Shown here: positions 34,391-41,688 of the stretch, in pieces
Numbering within the stretch: position 1 is the first letter of the stretch
Layout of the letters: every line of letters starts with the position of its first letter
From: Nostoc sp. LPT
GTDB taxonomy: Bacteria > Cyanobacteriota > Cyanobacteriia > Cyanobacteriales > Nostocaceae
Direction of reading: 5' to 3'
DNA: 41,688 nt
NCBI RefSeq assembly: GCF_017115165.1
Contig: NZ_JABXKF010000112.1
Span: 1 to 41,688 of the forward strand
Program-made: the position numbers and the translations under genes
The notes under the pieces: generated by a model
The model's input: the letters and a program-made list of their open reading frames with translations, nothing else
What the model was told of the DNA's origin: nothing
The model's database searches: none

Positions 34391-34834
34391 CTACTGTTGT
34401 ACAAACCAATGTATAAGCTTCATAGCACCGTTGATTATTGCTTTTCTATTCTCTTGCTCTATTTGTTCCTGTCTATCTTTTTTAAGTTGATCGTTCTCCA
34501 ATTTTAGATAAGCTATCTTACCTATCAGTTGGGAAAGCATAATTATCATCGCAACTATTATCAGACCTAAAATGTACGGAAGCCCATTCTCCGCAATTCC
34601 CAAAGATGTGATCAGCCAGTCACAGAATGTAGCGATGACATTGAATAACCACTCTGAGGAGGTAATTAACCAGTGAAATCCTGCGATCGCTACTCTCACT
34701 ACAGCAATATATAGAAAGTAAACTACAGAAGCGATCGCCTGTACACAAATAATACTCCAACTCAATATACTTACCAACGCACCGATCAGCCAGTGTACAG
34801 ACGTATTAACGAAATCAGTTAAATTTTCTATCAT
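34391..34834 (-). CDS. Small integral membrane protein
   Basis: The 147-aa protein has AGGA before its ATG. Three hydrophobic stretches can be read: HWLIGALVSILSWSIICVQA with SVVYFLYIAVVRV (about 14-48), a Trp-rich amphipathic part (FHWLITSSEWLFNVIATFCD), and LPYILGLIIVAMIIMLSQLI (about 85-104). A charged coiled segment follows (LENDQLKKDRQEQIEQENRK), then a short hydrophobic end. The helix-Trp repeat HWLI/DWLI is odd. It is not a family I know. It lies 53 bases downstream of the coiled-coil membrane gene on the same strand, so the two may be one operon. Confidence 0.65.
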   Translation of the reverse strand: MIENLTDFVNTSVHWLIGALVSILSWSIICVQAIASVVYFLYIAVVRVAIAGFHWLITSSEWLFNVIATFCDWLITSLGIAENGLPYILGLIIVAMIIMLSQLIGKIAYLKLENDQLKKDRQEQIEQENRKAIINGAMKLIHWFVQQ

Positions 34835-34887
34835 GTTGCGTTCCTATTTTCATTCAAGCTTGCAATTAGTTCGCTGAAAACATACTT

Positions 34888-35592
34888 TTAGAGGCTGTAT
34901 TCTTTATCGAAACTAGCTTCTTTGAGTTGTTCCTTTGCTGCATTGAGTTCAGCCTCAGTAGCTTTCAGATTACTCTCAATTGTTTTCAGTTCAATCTTGG
35001 TTGTTTTCAGATTACTGTCAGTTGTTTTTAATTCAGCCTCAGCAGCTTTCAACTTACTCTTAGTTGCTTTCAGTTCAGTCTCAGATGTTTTCAGTTCCGC
35101 CTCAGCGGCTTGCAACTTACTCTTAGTTGCTTCTAACTCATCCTCGTTTGCTTTCAGCTTGCTCTCAGTTACTTCTAACTCACTCTTGATTCTTTTAAGA
35201 TCGTTGTCAGTCAACTTCAATTGTTTAGTTGAAGTTTTCCATATAATTAGAGAGAAGACAATTACTTCTAGCAATACAAAATCTTCTAAATTTCTGTGAG
35301 CATTAAAGCTGATATATAACGCTGCTGCTCCAGTGATAATCCAAAGATTGAGGACTGATTGTGCTAGGTTATCATCCATTTTATCTGATAAATAATCACC
35401 AGTTTCAATCTTGCTAACAAACCATTTTCCAGCTACAAATGACAGACTGCTAATAACGGATATTAGAATTCCCTCGAAAAGTTGTACTTCATCCGTCAGG
35501 CTGTTATTTACTAGAACGCCAAGTAGGATAAATGCAGTAAAAAAACTAAAGCTAAACATTACAATTGGGAGAAATCGCTTAACAGAACCCAT
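34888..35592 (-). CDS. Four-helix membrane protein with heptad coiled-coil tail
   Basis: The 234-aa protein has GGAG 8 bases before the ATG. The N-terminal half has membrane helices (LPIVMFSFSFFTAFILLGVL, LFEGILISVISSLSFVAGKW, LWIITGAAALYISF, LLEVIVFSLIIW). After about residue 125 it becomes a highly regular coiled coil made of seven-residue steps (ELEATKSKLQAAEAELKTSE). This tail is encoded by twelve in-register 21-base units. The topology suggests a membrane anchor with a cytoplasmic rod. The function is unknown; it is probably co-transcribed with the 147-aa membrane protein. Confidence 0.7.
   Translation of the reverse strand: MGSVKRFLPIVMFSFSFFTAFILLGVLVNNSLTDEVQLFEGILISVISSLSFVAGKWFVSKIETGDYLSDKMDDNLAQSVLNLWIITGAAALYISFNAHRNLEDFVLLEVIVFSLIIWKTSTKQLKLTDNDLKRIKSELEVTESKLKANEDELEATKSKLQAAEAELKTSETELKATKSKLKAAEAELKTTDSNLKTTKIELKTIESNLKATEAELNAAKEQLKEASFDKEYSL
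34948..35199 (-). repeat. 21-bp coding repeat, 12 units
   Basis: Twelve 21-base units in strict register (e.g. ttcagcctcagtagctttca plus g, written on the plus strand) encode the heptad coiled coil of 34888-35592. The period equals that of the intergenic arrays at 888-1139 and 37677-37897, but the sequences are unrelated. Confidence 0.9.
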
Positions 35593-35950
35593 ATTTCGAC
35601 TCCAAGGATTTTTTCTAATTATTGAATGCGAGCGATCGCACTATGCAAAAATCTAGTAAATGCGCGTTTTAAAAACATGCGATCGCACTTAGTACTACTT
35701 GGAAAACAATAATTACTCCAAGTTACAGACTAGCTTTTTGAATTGGCATTTCTTTATTTTCAATTCGAGTAATTTAATGAGTAACTCAATTACTTTTGCT
35801 TTACTTGTATATTACAGTTATTGATAACTGAATTCATGCACCATTTCTGCTTATTGATGTGCATAAGTTTACTACTTAGACTGCAACTTTATGCACATCT
35901 ATATTTAATAACAATAAATAGTCTGACAATTTCTTTAAAACTTCAAACAC

Positions 35951-36133
35951 TTAAAAATGTTGATAGCGCACTGAGAAATTAAATCCATTATCTTGCAGTG
36001 AGTCACCTTTATTATCTACTTCAAACAGTGGAATTGCGTAGTCTGCGCGTAAAATTAATCCCTGAAACGGTTGCGATCGCAAGCCTAAACCCAAGCTAGT
36101 AAGGGTTTGGAGACTAAGATTACTAACGCGAAA
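35951..36133 (-). pseudogene. C-terminal remnant of a TpsB (ShlB/FhaC-type) transporter
   Basis: Sixty codons end in a TAA at 35951-35953 and read RVSNLSLQTLTSLGLGLRSQ, then PFQGLILRADYAIPLFEVDN, and finally DNGFNFSVRYQHF. This is the last beta-strands of the FhaC/ShlB outer-membrane barrel, including the terminal aromatic residue that such barrels need for insertion. An in-frame TAG at 36134-36136 and the absence of a start show that the rest of the gene is gone. The remainder of 35593-36250 is AT-rich with HIP1 sites and no other gene. Confidence 0.85.
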
Positions 36134-36250
36134 CTAAACAGACAAAAATAATCACTCAATCTGAAGAAGTTTTTTCCGAAATAGCCGCTTTATCGTCTGT
36201 ATAATCACTGAAATGGGCAAGAGCGTTAAGCTGATTTTGGGTAATTTGTG

Positions 36251-37555
36251 ATGAAACTAGATTTAGTCAGGTTTTTTCAAGCTTGCAACCCCAGTAAAAC
36301 TCTGGTCGTGAGCAAACCGGAGGATAGACAATATTATATTGATTTCTCCAAAGTGCGTGGTGCCAAGATTATTGAAGAACTTGGGCGAACTATCACCCGC
36401 CTTTCACCTGAGCAACCCACTTGTCAATTGTTTACCGGACATATCGGTTGTGGCAAATCCACTGAATTACTGCGGCTAAAGGCAGAGTTAGAGCAGCAGG
36501 GATTTCATGTGGTTTATTTCGAGTCTAGCCAAAGCCTGGATATGGCTGATATTGATGTTACAGATATTTTATTAGCAGTAGCTCGTGAAGTTAGTCAAAG
36601 TCTGGAAGCAATCAAAATTAACCTCAAACCAGGATACTTTAAAAATCTGTTTACAGAAATTTCTGAGTTTTTGCAAACGCCGCTAGATATAGGCGTTGAG
36701 GCGGAATTATCTGTAGGTATTGCCAAGATTACCGCCAAAACTAAAGATAGTCCCAAACTTCGCTCTCAGTTACGGCAATATTTAGAACCGCGCACCAATG
36801 GCATTTTAGAATCAATTAACAAAGAATTGCTCAAGCCTGCTAGAGAAAAACTCAAGCAGCAGGGGAAAAAAGGACTAGTGGTAATTATAGATAATCTCGA
36901 CAGAGTGGATAATTCTCAAAAACCTTCCGGTCATTATCAGCCAGAATATCTCTTTGTGGAACGGGGCGAACAGTTAAACCAGCTAAATTGTCATGTTGTT
37001 TATACCATTCCGTTAGTGTTGATTTTTTCCAACGCTTTAGGAAGGTTAACAAATCGCTTTGGCGTAGACCCCAAGGTTTTGCCGATGGTTCCTGTGGAAT
37101 TACAAGATGGTTCGCAATTTTCACAGGGAATTGTACTGCTGCAACAGATGGTTATGGCCAGGGCTTTTCCTGGTGTCAGTTGGGAACAAAGTCGGAATTT
37201 AATTACTGAAGTTTTTGATAATCCTGATACTTTAGAGCGACTTTGCCAAGTTAGCGGTGGTCATTTGCGTAACTTGTTAATGTTATTGTTTCGTTGTCTT
37301 CAGCAAGAAGACCCACCTTTGTCGCAAGAGTGTGTGGATAGGGTGATTAAACAACGCCGCAATGAGCTAACTTTGGCAATTACGCCTGATGAATGGGAAT
37401 TACTACGTGAGGTAGCGCAAGAGAAAAACTTGAGAGGTCACGAAAGATACGAACTTTTGCTCCGCAGTATGTTTGTATTTGAATACCGGAATGAGGATGG
37501 TTCGTGGTTTGATATCAATCCGATTTTGGCAGAAGCCAAAGAATTTAGGTTATAA
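36251..37555 (+). CDS. AAA-type P-loop ATPase, first gene of a STAND locus
   Basis: The 434-aa ATPase has Walker A GHIGCGKST with Lys69, Walker B GLVVIIDNLDRV with Asp214, and an ORC/Cdc6- or KAP-like C-terminal part (LVSGGHLRNLLMLLFRC in the form QVSGGHLRN). A winged-helix-like end includes ITPDEWELLREV and YELLLRSMFVFEYRN. I start at the ATG at 36251; a GTG lies directly before it. The FTGHIGCGKSTELLRL segment is typical of cyanobacterial ATPases next to large STAND or TPR proteins. It is followed by a repeat-filled gap of 471 bases and the giant gene at 38027, same strand. The partnership is inferred from context. Confidence 0.85.
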   Translation: MKLDLVRFFQACNPSKTLVVSKPEDRQYYIDFSKVRGAKIIEELGRTITRLSPEQPTCQLFTGHIGCGKSTELLRLKAELEQQGFHVVYFESSQSLDMADIDVTDILLAVAREVSQSLEAIKINLKPGYFKNLFTEISEFLQTPLDIGVEAELSVGIAKITAKTKDSPKLRSQLRQYLEPRTNGILESINKELLKPAREKLKQQGKKGLVVIIDNLDRVDNSQKPSGHYQPEYLFVERGEQLNQLNCHVVYTIPLVLIFSNALGRLTNRFGVDPKVLPMVPVELQDGSQFSQGIVLLQQMVMARAFPGVSWEQSRNLITEVFDNPDTLERLCQVSGGHLRNLLMLLFRCLQQEDPPLSQECVDRVIKQRRNELTLAITPDEWELLREVAQEKNLRGHERYELLLRSMFVFEYRNEDGSWFDINPILAEAKEFRL

Positions 37556-37588
37556 ATCGGCAGTAGAGGCGTCAGCCCCTTTGGGGAA

Positions 37589-37616
37589 GTCAAAAGTCAA
37601 AAGTCAAAAGTCAAAA
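37589..37616. repeat. STRR heptamer (gtcaaaa)x4
   Basis: Four perfect copies of gtcaaaa begin 33 bases after the ATPase stop. Another heptamer-like tract, tgcctcc/tgcctgc, is at 37953-37979. Both belong to the short tandem repeats of heterocystous cyanobacteria. Confidence 0.85.
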
Positions 37617-37676
37617 ATTTTGAATCCCATAAATAAATTTCGGGGCTTGTACCTTTTTCTTTCTGGTCAGCAATTA

Positions 37677-37897
37677 CGGGAACCGTATCAACAAGTGCGG
37701 GAGCTACATCAGCAAGTGCGGGAGCTATATCAGCAAGTGCGGGAGCTACATCAACAAGTGCGGGAGCTGCATCAGCAAGTGCGGGAGCTACATCAACAAG
37801 TGCGGGAGCTACATCAACAAGTGCGGGAGCTATATCAGCAAGTGTGGAAGCTATATCAGCAAGTGTGGGAGCTACATCAGCAAGTGCGGGAGCCGTG
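37677..37897. repeat. 21-bp tandem array, 10.5 units, between ATPase and STAND genes
   Basis: Ten full units of consensus cgggagctacatcancaagt (plus g) and a half unit run from 37677. Variable bases are confined to a few positions (tacatca/tatatca, aacaag/agcaag). In the plus frame it reads REL(H/Y)QQV heptads; on the minus strand ALADVAP-type heptads. The plus frame ends in the TGA that overlaps the next gene's ATG. Confidence 0.95.
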
Positions 37898-38026
37898 TCA
37901 GTTGTCATCTTCACAACTACAGCTTTTTACAACTAGCAGAAATCGTCCTTTCTGCCTCCTGCCTGCTGCCTCCTGCCTCAAAACCCGTAGCTTTATACTT
38001 CATGCAAAAGAAAACTGCTTTATGTT

Positions 38027-41000
38027 ATGAGTAATCAGCAAGAGCCAGAAAATTTAGCCTTTGACAATGAGCATTCATTGCAAACTCTGGTGCGAACAAT
38101 TACCCTTTCTCAGGAAACATTTTCGCTGATTTTACTGCGCTGTAACTATGCTGATTTACGTCAGCGTATGGTAGAACGCCTGCGCCAATTATCTCCTGTA
38201 CACATTTGCGAAATTACCTTACCTGCATCAGTCAAAACGCTTTACACAAATATACGCGAACAACTGGGAGATGAACAGCCACCTGCATTGATGATTTTTG
38301 GTTTAGAGTCGGTTAAAGATATTGATACAGTTCTGACTTCAGCTAACCAAGTACGGGAGGAGTTTAGAAAGAACTTCCCGTTTCCGATATTGTTGTGGGT
38401 TAATGACCAAGTTCTGCAAAAATTTATTCGATTAGCAACTGATTTAGAGAATTGGGCAACTATTATTGAGTTTGAAAACCCTACTGATGAGTTAGTCAAC
38501 TTCCTTCAGCAAAAAACTGATGAAATCTTTGCTGGTAATATCACGCCCAATTCCCAAATGTGCCGGGAACTAGAAACCGCCCGTGAAGATTTGCAAAATC
38601 GAGGAGAAGTATTAGAAGCAGCACTTCAAGCAAGTTTAGAGTTTTTGCTTGGTTTAAATGATTATCTACATGACCAGATAGATTCTGCTCTATCACATTA
38701 TCAACAAAGTTTAGAGTTCTGGCGACAAAGTAATTATTTAGAGCGACAAGGTATATTACTCGTTAATATTGCTTCAGCTTATAACCGCCAATCGGAAAAA
38801 AATCAGACAGAAAATCAACGCTATTGGCAAGAGTCGAGAAATTACTTTCAGCAAGCTATTGAGATTTTTGAACAAGCACAACGTTCAGATTTAGTTGCAA
38901 AACATATTACTAAACTGGGTGAAGTGCTACGACGTTTACAAGCATGGTCAGAGTTGCAAAGCCTTGTGGAAAAATCTCTGCCGCTACATCAAAATTATGG
39001 CACGCCGTTGCAGTTGGGTAAAGATTATGGTTTTTTGGCAGAAGTAGCCTTAGAACAGTCACGCTGGCAAGAAGCTAATCAACTTGCTGGACAAGCATTG
39101 CAAATATTAGCTGATATCCCTAATCTTCAATCAGATGAATTGGGATTATATCGGTTTATTTTAGCCAAATCTCAACAGGGATTAGGTGAATATCAAGTAG
39201 CAATTAATAGTTTAAAAGCTGCAAAACTGGAAAGCAATCATCAGTACAACCCACAATTATATATATCTATATTAGAAAGGTTGCGTTTACTCTACTTTGA
39301 ACAAGGTGAATATCTCAAAGCTTTTCATATTAAACAAGAGCAATTACAAATTGAACAGCAGTATGGTTTTCGCGCCTTTGTTGGGGCATCATATTTAAAT
39401 CCTCAGCGACAGGCAATTAATTCTACACAGTTACAAGTTGAAAATCCTGAAACCATTGCTGAAGAAATTGCCGCTTCTGGTCGGGGACAAGATGTGAAGC
39501 GGTTGCGAGAAAGAATTGGCGGGACTGAGCATAAATTGACTGTAATTCATGGTCAGTCAGGAGTGGGAAAAAGTTCGATTTTGCAGGGTGGATTAATACC
39601 AGCACTGCAACAGCAAGCAATTGGTGAGCGAGATGCTTTACCCATTTTGTTGCGAGTTTATACAGATTGGGTGGGAGTGTTGGGGCAGAGTTTAGCTAAG
39701 GCTTTTGAGGAAGTTAGAGGTATTCAATTATCTGTTAATCTTGATTCTTCAGCCGCTATTTTAGAACAATTGCAGAGAAATGCTGACCGAAATTTGTTGA
39801 CGGTTTTAATGTTTGACCAGTTTGAGGAGTTTTTCTTTGTTTATCCAGACCAGGGTCAACGACGAGAATTTTATGAGTTTTTACGAATTTGTCTGGATAT
39901 TCCTTTTGTCAAGGTAATTCTATCTTTACGGGAAGATTATTTACCTAATTTATTAGAGTTAGAGCGTCTGTTTAATTTGACTGCAATTAATAATAATATT
40001 CTCGATAAAAATATTCGCTATTATTTGGGTAACTTTTCGCCCGATGATGCTAAAGCTGTTGTGCAAAGTTTAACAGCACGCTCTCATTTTTATTTAGAGC
40101 CTGCACTGATTGAGCAATTAGTCCAGGATTTAGCAGGTGATTTGGGGGAAGTTCGCCCGATTGAGTTACAAATTGTGGGGACGCAATTGCAAACTGATAA
40201 AATTACAACTTTAGAAAAGTATCGTCAGTTTGGCACTAAAGAAAAACTGGTTGAGCGATTTTTAGAAGAAGTCATCGATGATTGTGGGGCGGAGAATGAA
40301 CAGGTTGCACGACTGGTTTTATATTTACTCACAGATGAAAATGGTACTCGTCCCCTGAAGACTCGTGCTGAGTTAGCAGCAGATTTGCCAGCAGAAGTTG
40401 AGAAACTAGATTTGGTGTTAGAGATTTTCGTGGACTCAAGGTTAGTATTGCAGTTACCAGAATCTCCGGCTGACCGTTATCAACTGGTGCATGATTACCT
40501 CGTGTCGTTTATTCGCCAACAACAGGGCAATGAAATATTAGCAGAACTAGCTAGAGAGCGAGAACAACGCCTGCAAGCAGAAGAGAAGCTGAAGCGTGAA
40601 CAAGATGCGAGGCAGATATTAGTTGATGCTCAACAAGAAGCCAAGCGACAAATTCGCCAAGGACGGATGCAGTTGACGGTGAGTTCTGGTTTAGCGGTGT
40701 GTCTATTATTATTGGCAGGTATATCATCAAGATATGCATTGAGTCAAATTCAAGTGGCTGAAGATGCTGGTAATAAAAAGCAACAGGCAGAAAAAAACTT
40801 TACAACTGCTCAAGCCAAGTACAATCAAGTAACTCAACGCTTGCAAGCTACACAAAAGCAACAGGTAGTAATACAAAATAAAGCGGATGAATTAGAAACT
40901 AAGAAGAAAGTTGCAGAGCAAAAATTTCAAGCAGCGCAGAAGAATCAGAAAGCCGCAGAAGGAGAATCAAAATTAGCAAAACAGAAAACTCAACAGGCGA

Positions 41001-41688
41001 ACCAAAACTTACTGGCTGCTAAAGCAGACTTGGAAGAGGTAAACCAGAAAGCCTCAGAATTACAAGAGAAAAATGCCCAAGCACAGGAAAGAATTAAAAC
41101 GGTAAGCGAAAAAGTAAAAACTGCTGAAGTAAAATTACAACAAGCAGCGACAAAACAACAGCAAGCAGAATCTCAAGCTCAACAAGCCCAAACCACCCTT
41201 AACCAAGCGCAAGCAAAACTTGCACAAGCACAGAAAGCAACAGCAGCAGCAGAAGCAGCACGTAAAGAAGCACAAAAGGGAACGGAATTAGAACGGGCAA
41301 GTACTAACGTCTTAAGACAGTTTGAGTATGCGGGCGAGTTAGAATCGCTGGTGGCAGCAGTGCAGAGTGGGAAAGAGTTAAAAACTTTGGTAAAAGATGG
41401 TCGCCCTTTAGAAAAATATCCAGCTATTAGCCCTATTTTTGCTTTGGATAGTATTCTCGATAAAATTAAAGAACGTAACCAGTTCCAAGGGCATCAAGCT
41501 CCTGTCTCAAGTGTGAGTTTCAGCCCGGACGGCAAAACCATCGCTACGGCATCACTTGACGGTACAGCGCGGTTGTGGAACCTGCAAGGGCAACTGCTGC
41601 AAGAATTCAAAGGGCATCAAGGCTTAGTCAGGGGTGTGAGTTTCAGCCCGGACGGCAAAACCATCGCTACGGCATCACTTGACGGTAC
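38027..41688 (+). CDS. Giant TPR-STAND-NTPase-coiled-coil-WD40 protein (3' end outside window)
   Basis: At least 1220 aa are visible, open at the window end. Order of parts: an N-terminal domain of about 165 aa with LMIFGLESV and PILLWVNDQVL, resembling an NTPase core without a P-loop. Next a TPR region (about 200-440, e.g. DYLHDQIDSALSHYQQSLEF), then a STAND-type NTPase. The NTPase has Walker A GQSGVGKSS with Lys515 and Walker B VLMFDQFEEF with Asp597. It is followed by a winged-helix part (VHDYLVSFI), one membrane helix (about 882-903), and a 180-residue Gln/Lys/Ala coiled coil. WD40 repeats begin at about 1152 (GHQAPVSSVSFSPDGKTIAT). STAND proteins switch from a closed to an oligomeric form when the repeat sensor binds a ligand; many act in immunity or signalling. 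The ATG overlaps the stop of a preceding frame (ATGA). Confidence 0.9.
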   Translation, partial: MSNQQEPENLAFDNEHSLQTLVRTITLSQETFSLILLRCNYADLRQRMVERLRQLSPVHICEITLPASVKTLYTNIREQLGDEQPPALMIFGLESVKDIDTVLTSANQVREEFRKNFPFPILLWVNDQVLQKFIRLATDLENWATIIEFENPTDELVNFLQQKTDEIFAGNITPNSQMCRELETAREDLQNRGEVLEAALQASLEFLLGLNDYLHDQIDSALSHYQQSLEFWRQSNYLERQGILLVNIASAYNRQSEKNQTENQRYWQESRNYFQQAIEIFEQAQRSDLVAKHITKLGEVLRRLQAWSELQSLVEKSLPLHQNYGTPLQLGKDYGFLAEVALEQSRWQEANQLAGQALQILADIPNLQSDELGLYRFILAKSQQGLGEYQVAINSLKAAKLESNHQYNPQLYISILERLRLLYFEQGEYLKAFHIKQEQLQIEQQYGFRAFVGASYLNPQRQAINSTQLQVENPETIAEEIAASGRGQDVKRLRERIGGTEHKLTVIHGQSGVGKSSILQGGLIPALQQQAIGERDALPILLRVYTDWVGVLGQSLAKAFEEVRGIQLSVNLDSSAAILEQLQRNADRNLLTVLMFDQFEEFFFVYPDQGQRREFYEFLRICLDIPFVKVILSLREDYLPNLLELERLFNLTAINNNILDKNIRYYLGNFSPDDAKAVVQSLTARSHFYLEPALIEQLVQDLAGDLGEVRPIELQIVGTQLQTDKITTLEKYRQFGTKEKLVERFLEEVIDDCGAENEQVARLVLYLLTDENGTRPLKTRAELAADLPAEVEKLDLVLEIFVDSRLVLQLPESPADRYQLVHDYLVSFIRQQQGNEILAELAREREQRLQAEEKLKREQDARQILVDAQQEAKRQIRQGRMQLTVSSGLAVCLLLLAGISSRYALSQIQVAEDAGNKKQQAEKNFTTAQAKYNQVTQRLQATQKQQVVIQNKADELETKKKVAEQKFQAAQKNQKAAEGESKLAKQKTQQANQNLLAAKADLEEVNQKASELQEKNAQAQERIKTVSEKVKTAEVKLQQAATKQQQAESQAQQAQTTLNQAQAKLAQAQKATAAAEAARKEAQKGTELERASTNVLRQFEYAGELESLVAAVQSGKELKTLVKDGRPLEKYPAISPIFALDSILDKIKERNQFQGHQAPVSSVSFSPDGKTIATASLDGTARLWNLQGQLLQEFKGHQGLVRGVSFSPDGKTIATASLDG

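Noticed and set aside
34325..34507. 60-aa hydrophobic plus-strand frame
   Set aside because: Mostly antisense to the 147-aa membrane protein, which has a better ribosome site and protein pattern; hydrophobicity follows from AT-rich DNA.
37597..37914. 105-aa minus-strand Ala/Pro-rich protein (ALADVAP repeats)
   Set aside because: It is the complement of the 21-bp array, lacks a convincing ribosome site, and runs into the STRR and toward the ATPase end. Kept only as a by-product of the repeat.

Overview
The window looks like chromosomal (or large-replicon) DNA of a heterocyst-forming, Nostoc-like cyanobacterium. The reasons are very frequent HIP1 octamers (GCGATCGC), heptanucleotide STRR repeats, chlB for light-independent chlorophyll synthesis, many TPR, pentapeptide and WD40 repeat proteins, two Uma2-type nuclease genes, and a CyRepA1/DUF3854-type replication protein. 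The genus is inferred from gene content and style, not from a search. No tRNA, rRNA, CRISPR array or intact transposase gene was found.

Layout. 1-1440: the C-terminal part of an RTX calcium-binding protein, then a 12-unit 21-bp tandem array and a 112-bp MITE-like palindrome. 1441-9188 (minus strand): housekeeping genes, namely a 7TM-HD phosphohydrolase, a degenerate ADP-ribosylglycohydrolase homologue, aroQ, an unlisted 46-aa gene and topA. 9189-12262: a small phage-type protein overlapping a DUF6745 gene, a Uma2 gene and palindromic repeats. 12263-14370: chlB, then a roughly 500-bp insert with a 72-aa gene, closed by a second, diverged copy of the chlB tail. 14416-17475 (minus): a TPR protein, a MazF-type toxin with its antitoxin, and a secreted/membrane protein. 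17476-21688: a 1-kb non-coding leader with two perfect inverted repeats, and the CyRepA1-like gene. 21890-28695: Uma2, a 605-aa TPR protein, an FAD oxidoreductase, and two paralogous pentapeptide proteins, with two copies of a structured intergenic repeat. 28801-36133: two small minus-strand genes, a 1395-aa TpsA exoprotein with 198-bp tandem repeats, a tail fragment of a second tpsA, two membrane proteins (one a coiled coil built of 21-bp units), and a 60-aa remnant of a TpsB transporter. 36251-end: an AAA-type ATPase, a second intergenic 21-bp array, and a giant TPR-STAND-coiled-coil-WD40 protein that runs off the window.

Themes. (1) Repeats act on gene ends: a MITE terminal repeat supplies the topA stop codon, an STRR supplies the aroQ stop codon and last residues, and tail copies of chlB and tpsA lie just downstream of the parent genes. 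(2) Three unrelated arrays share an exact 21-bp period; two are intergenic just behind a gene and one lies inside a coiled-coil gene. (3) The 3' third is accessory (secretion, STAND NTPase, toxin-antitoxin, replication protein). The best candidate for an undescribed system is the ATPase / 21-bp array / STAND-WD40 locus at 36251-41688.
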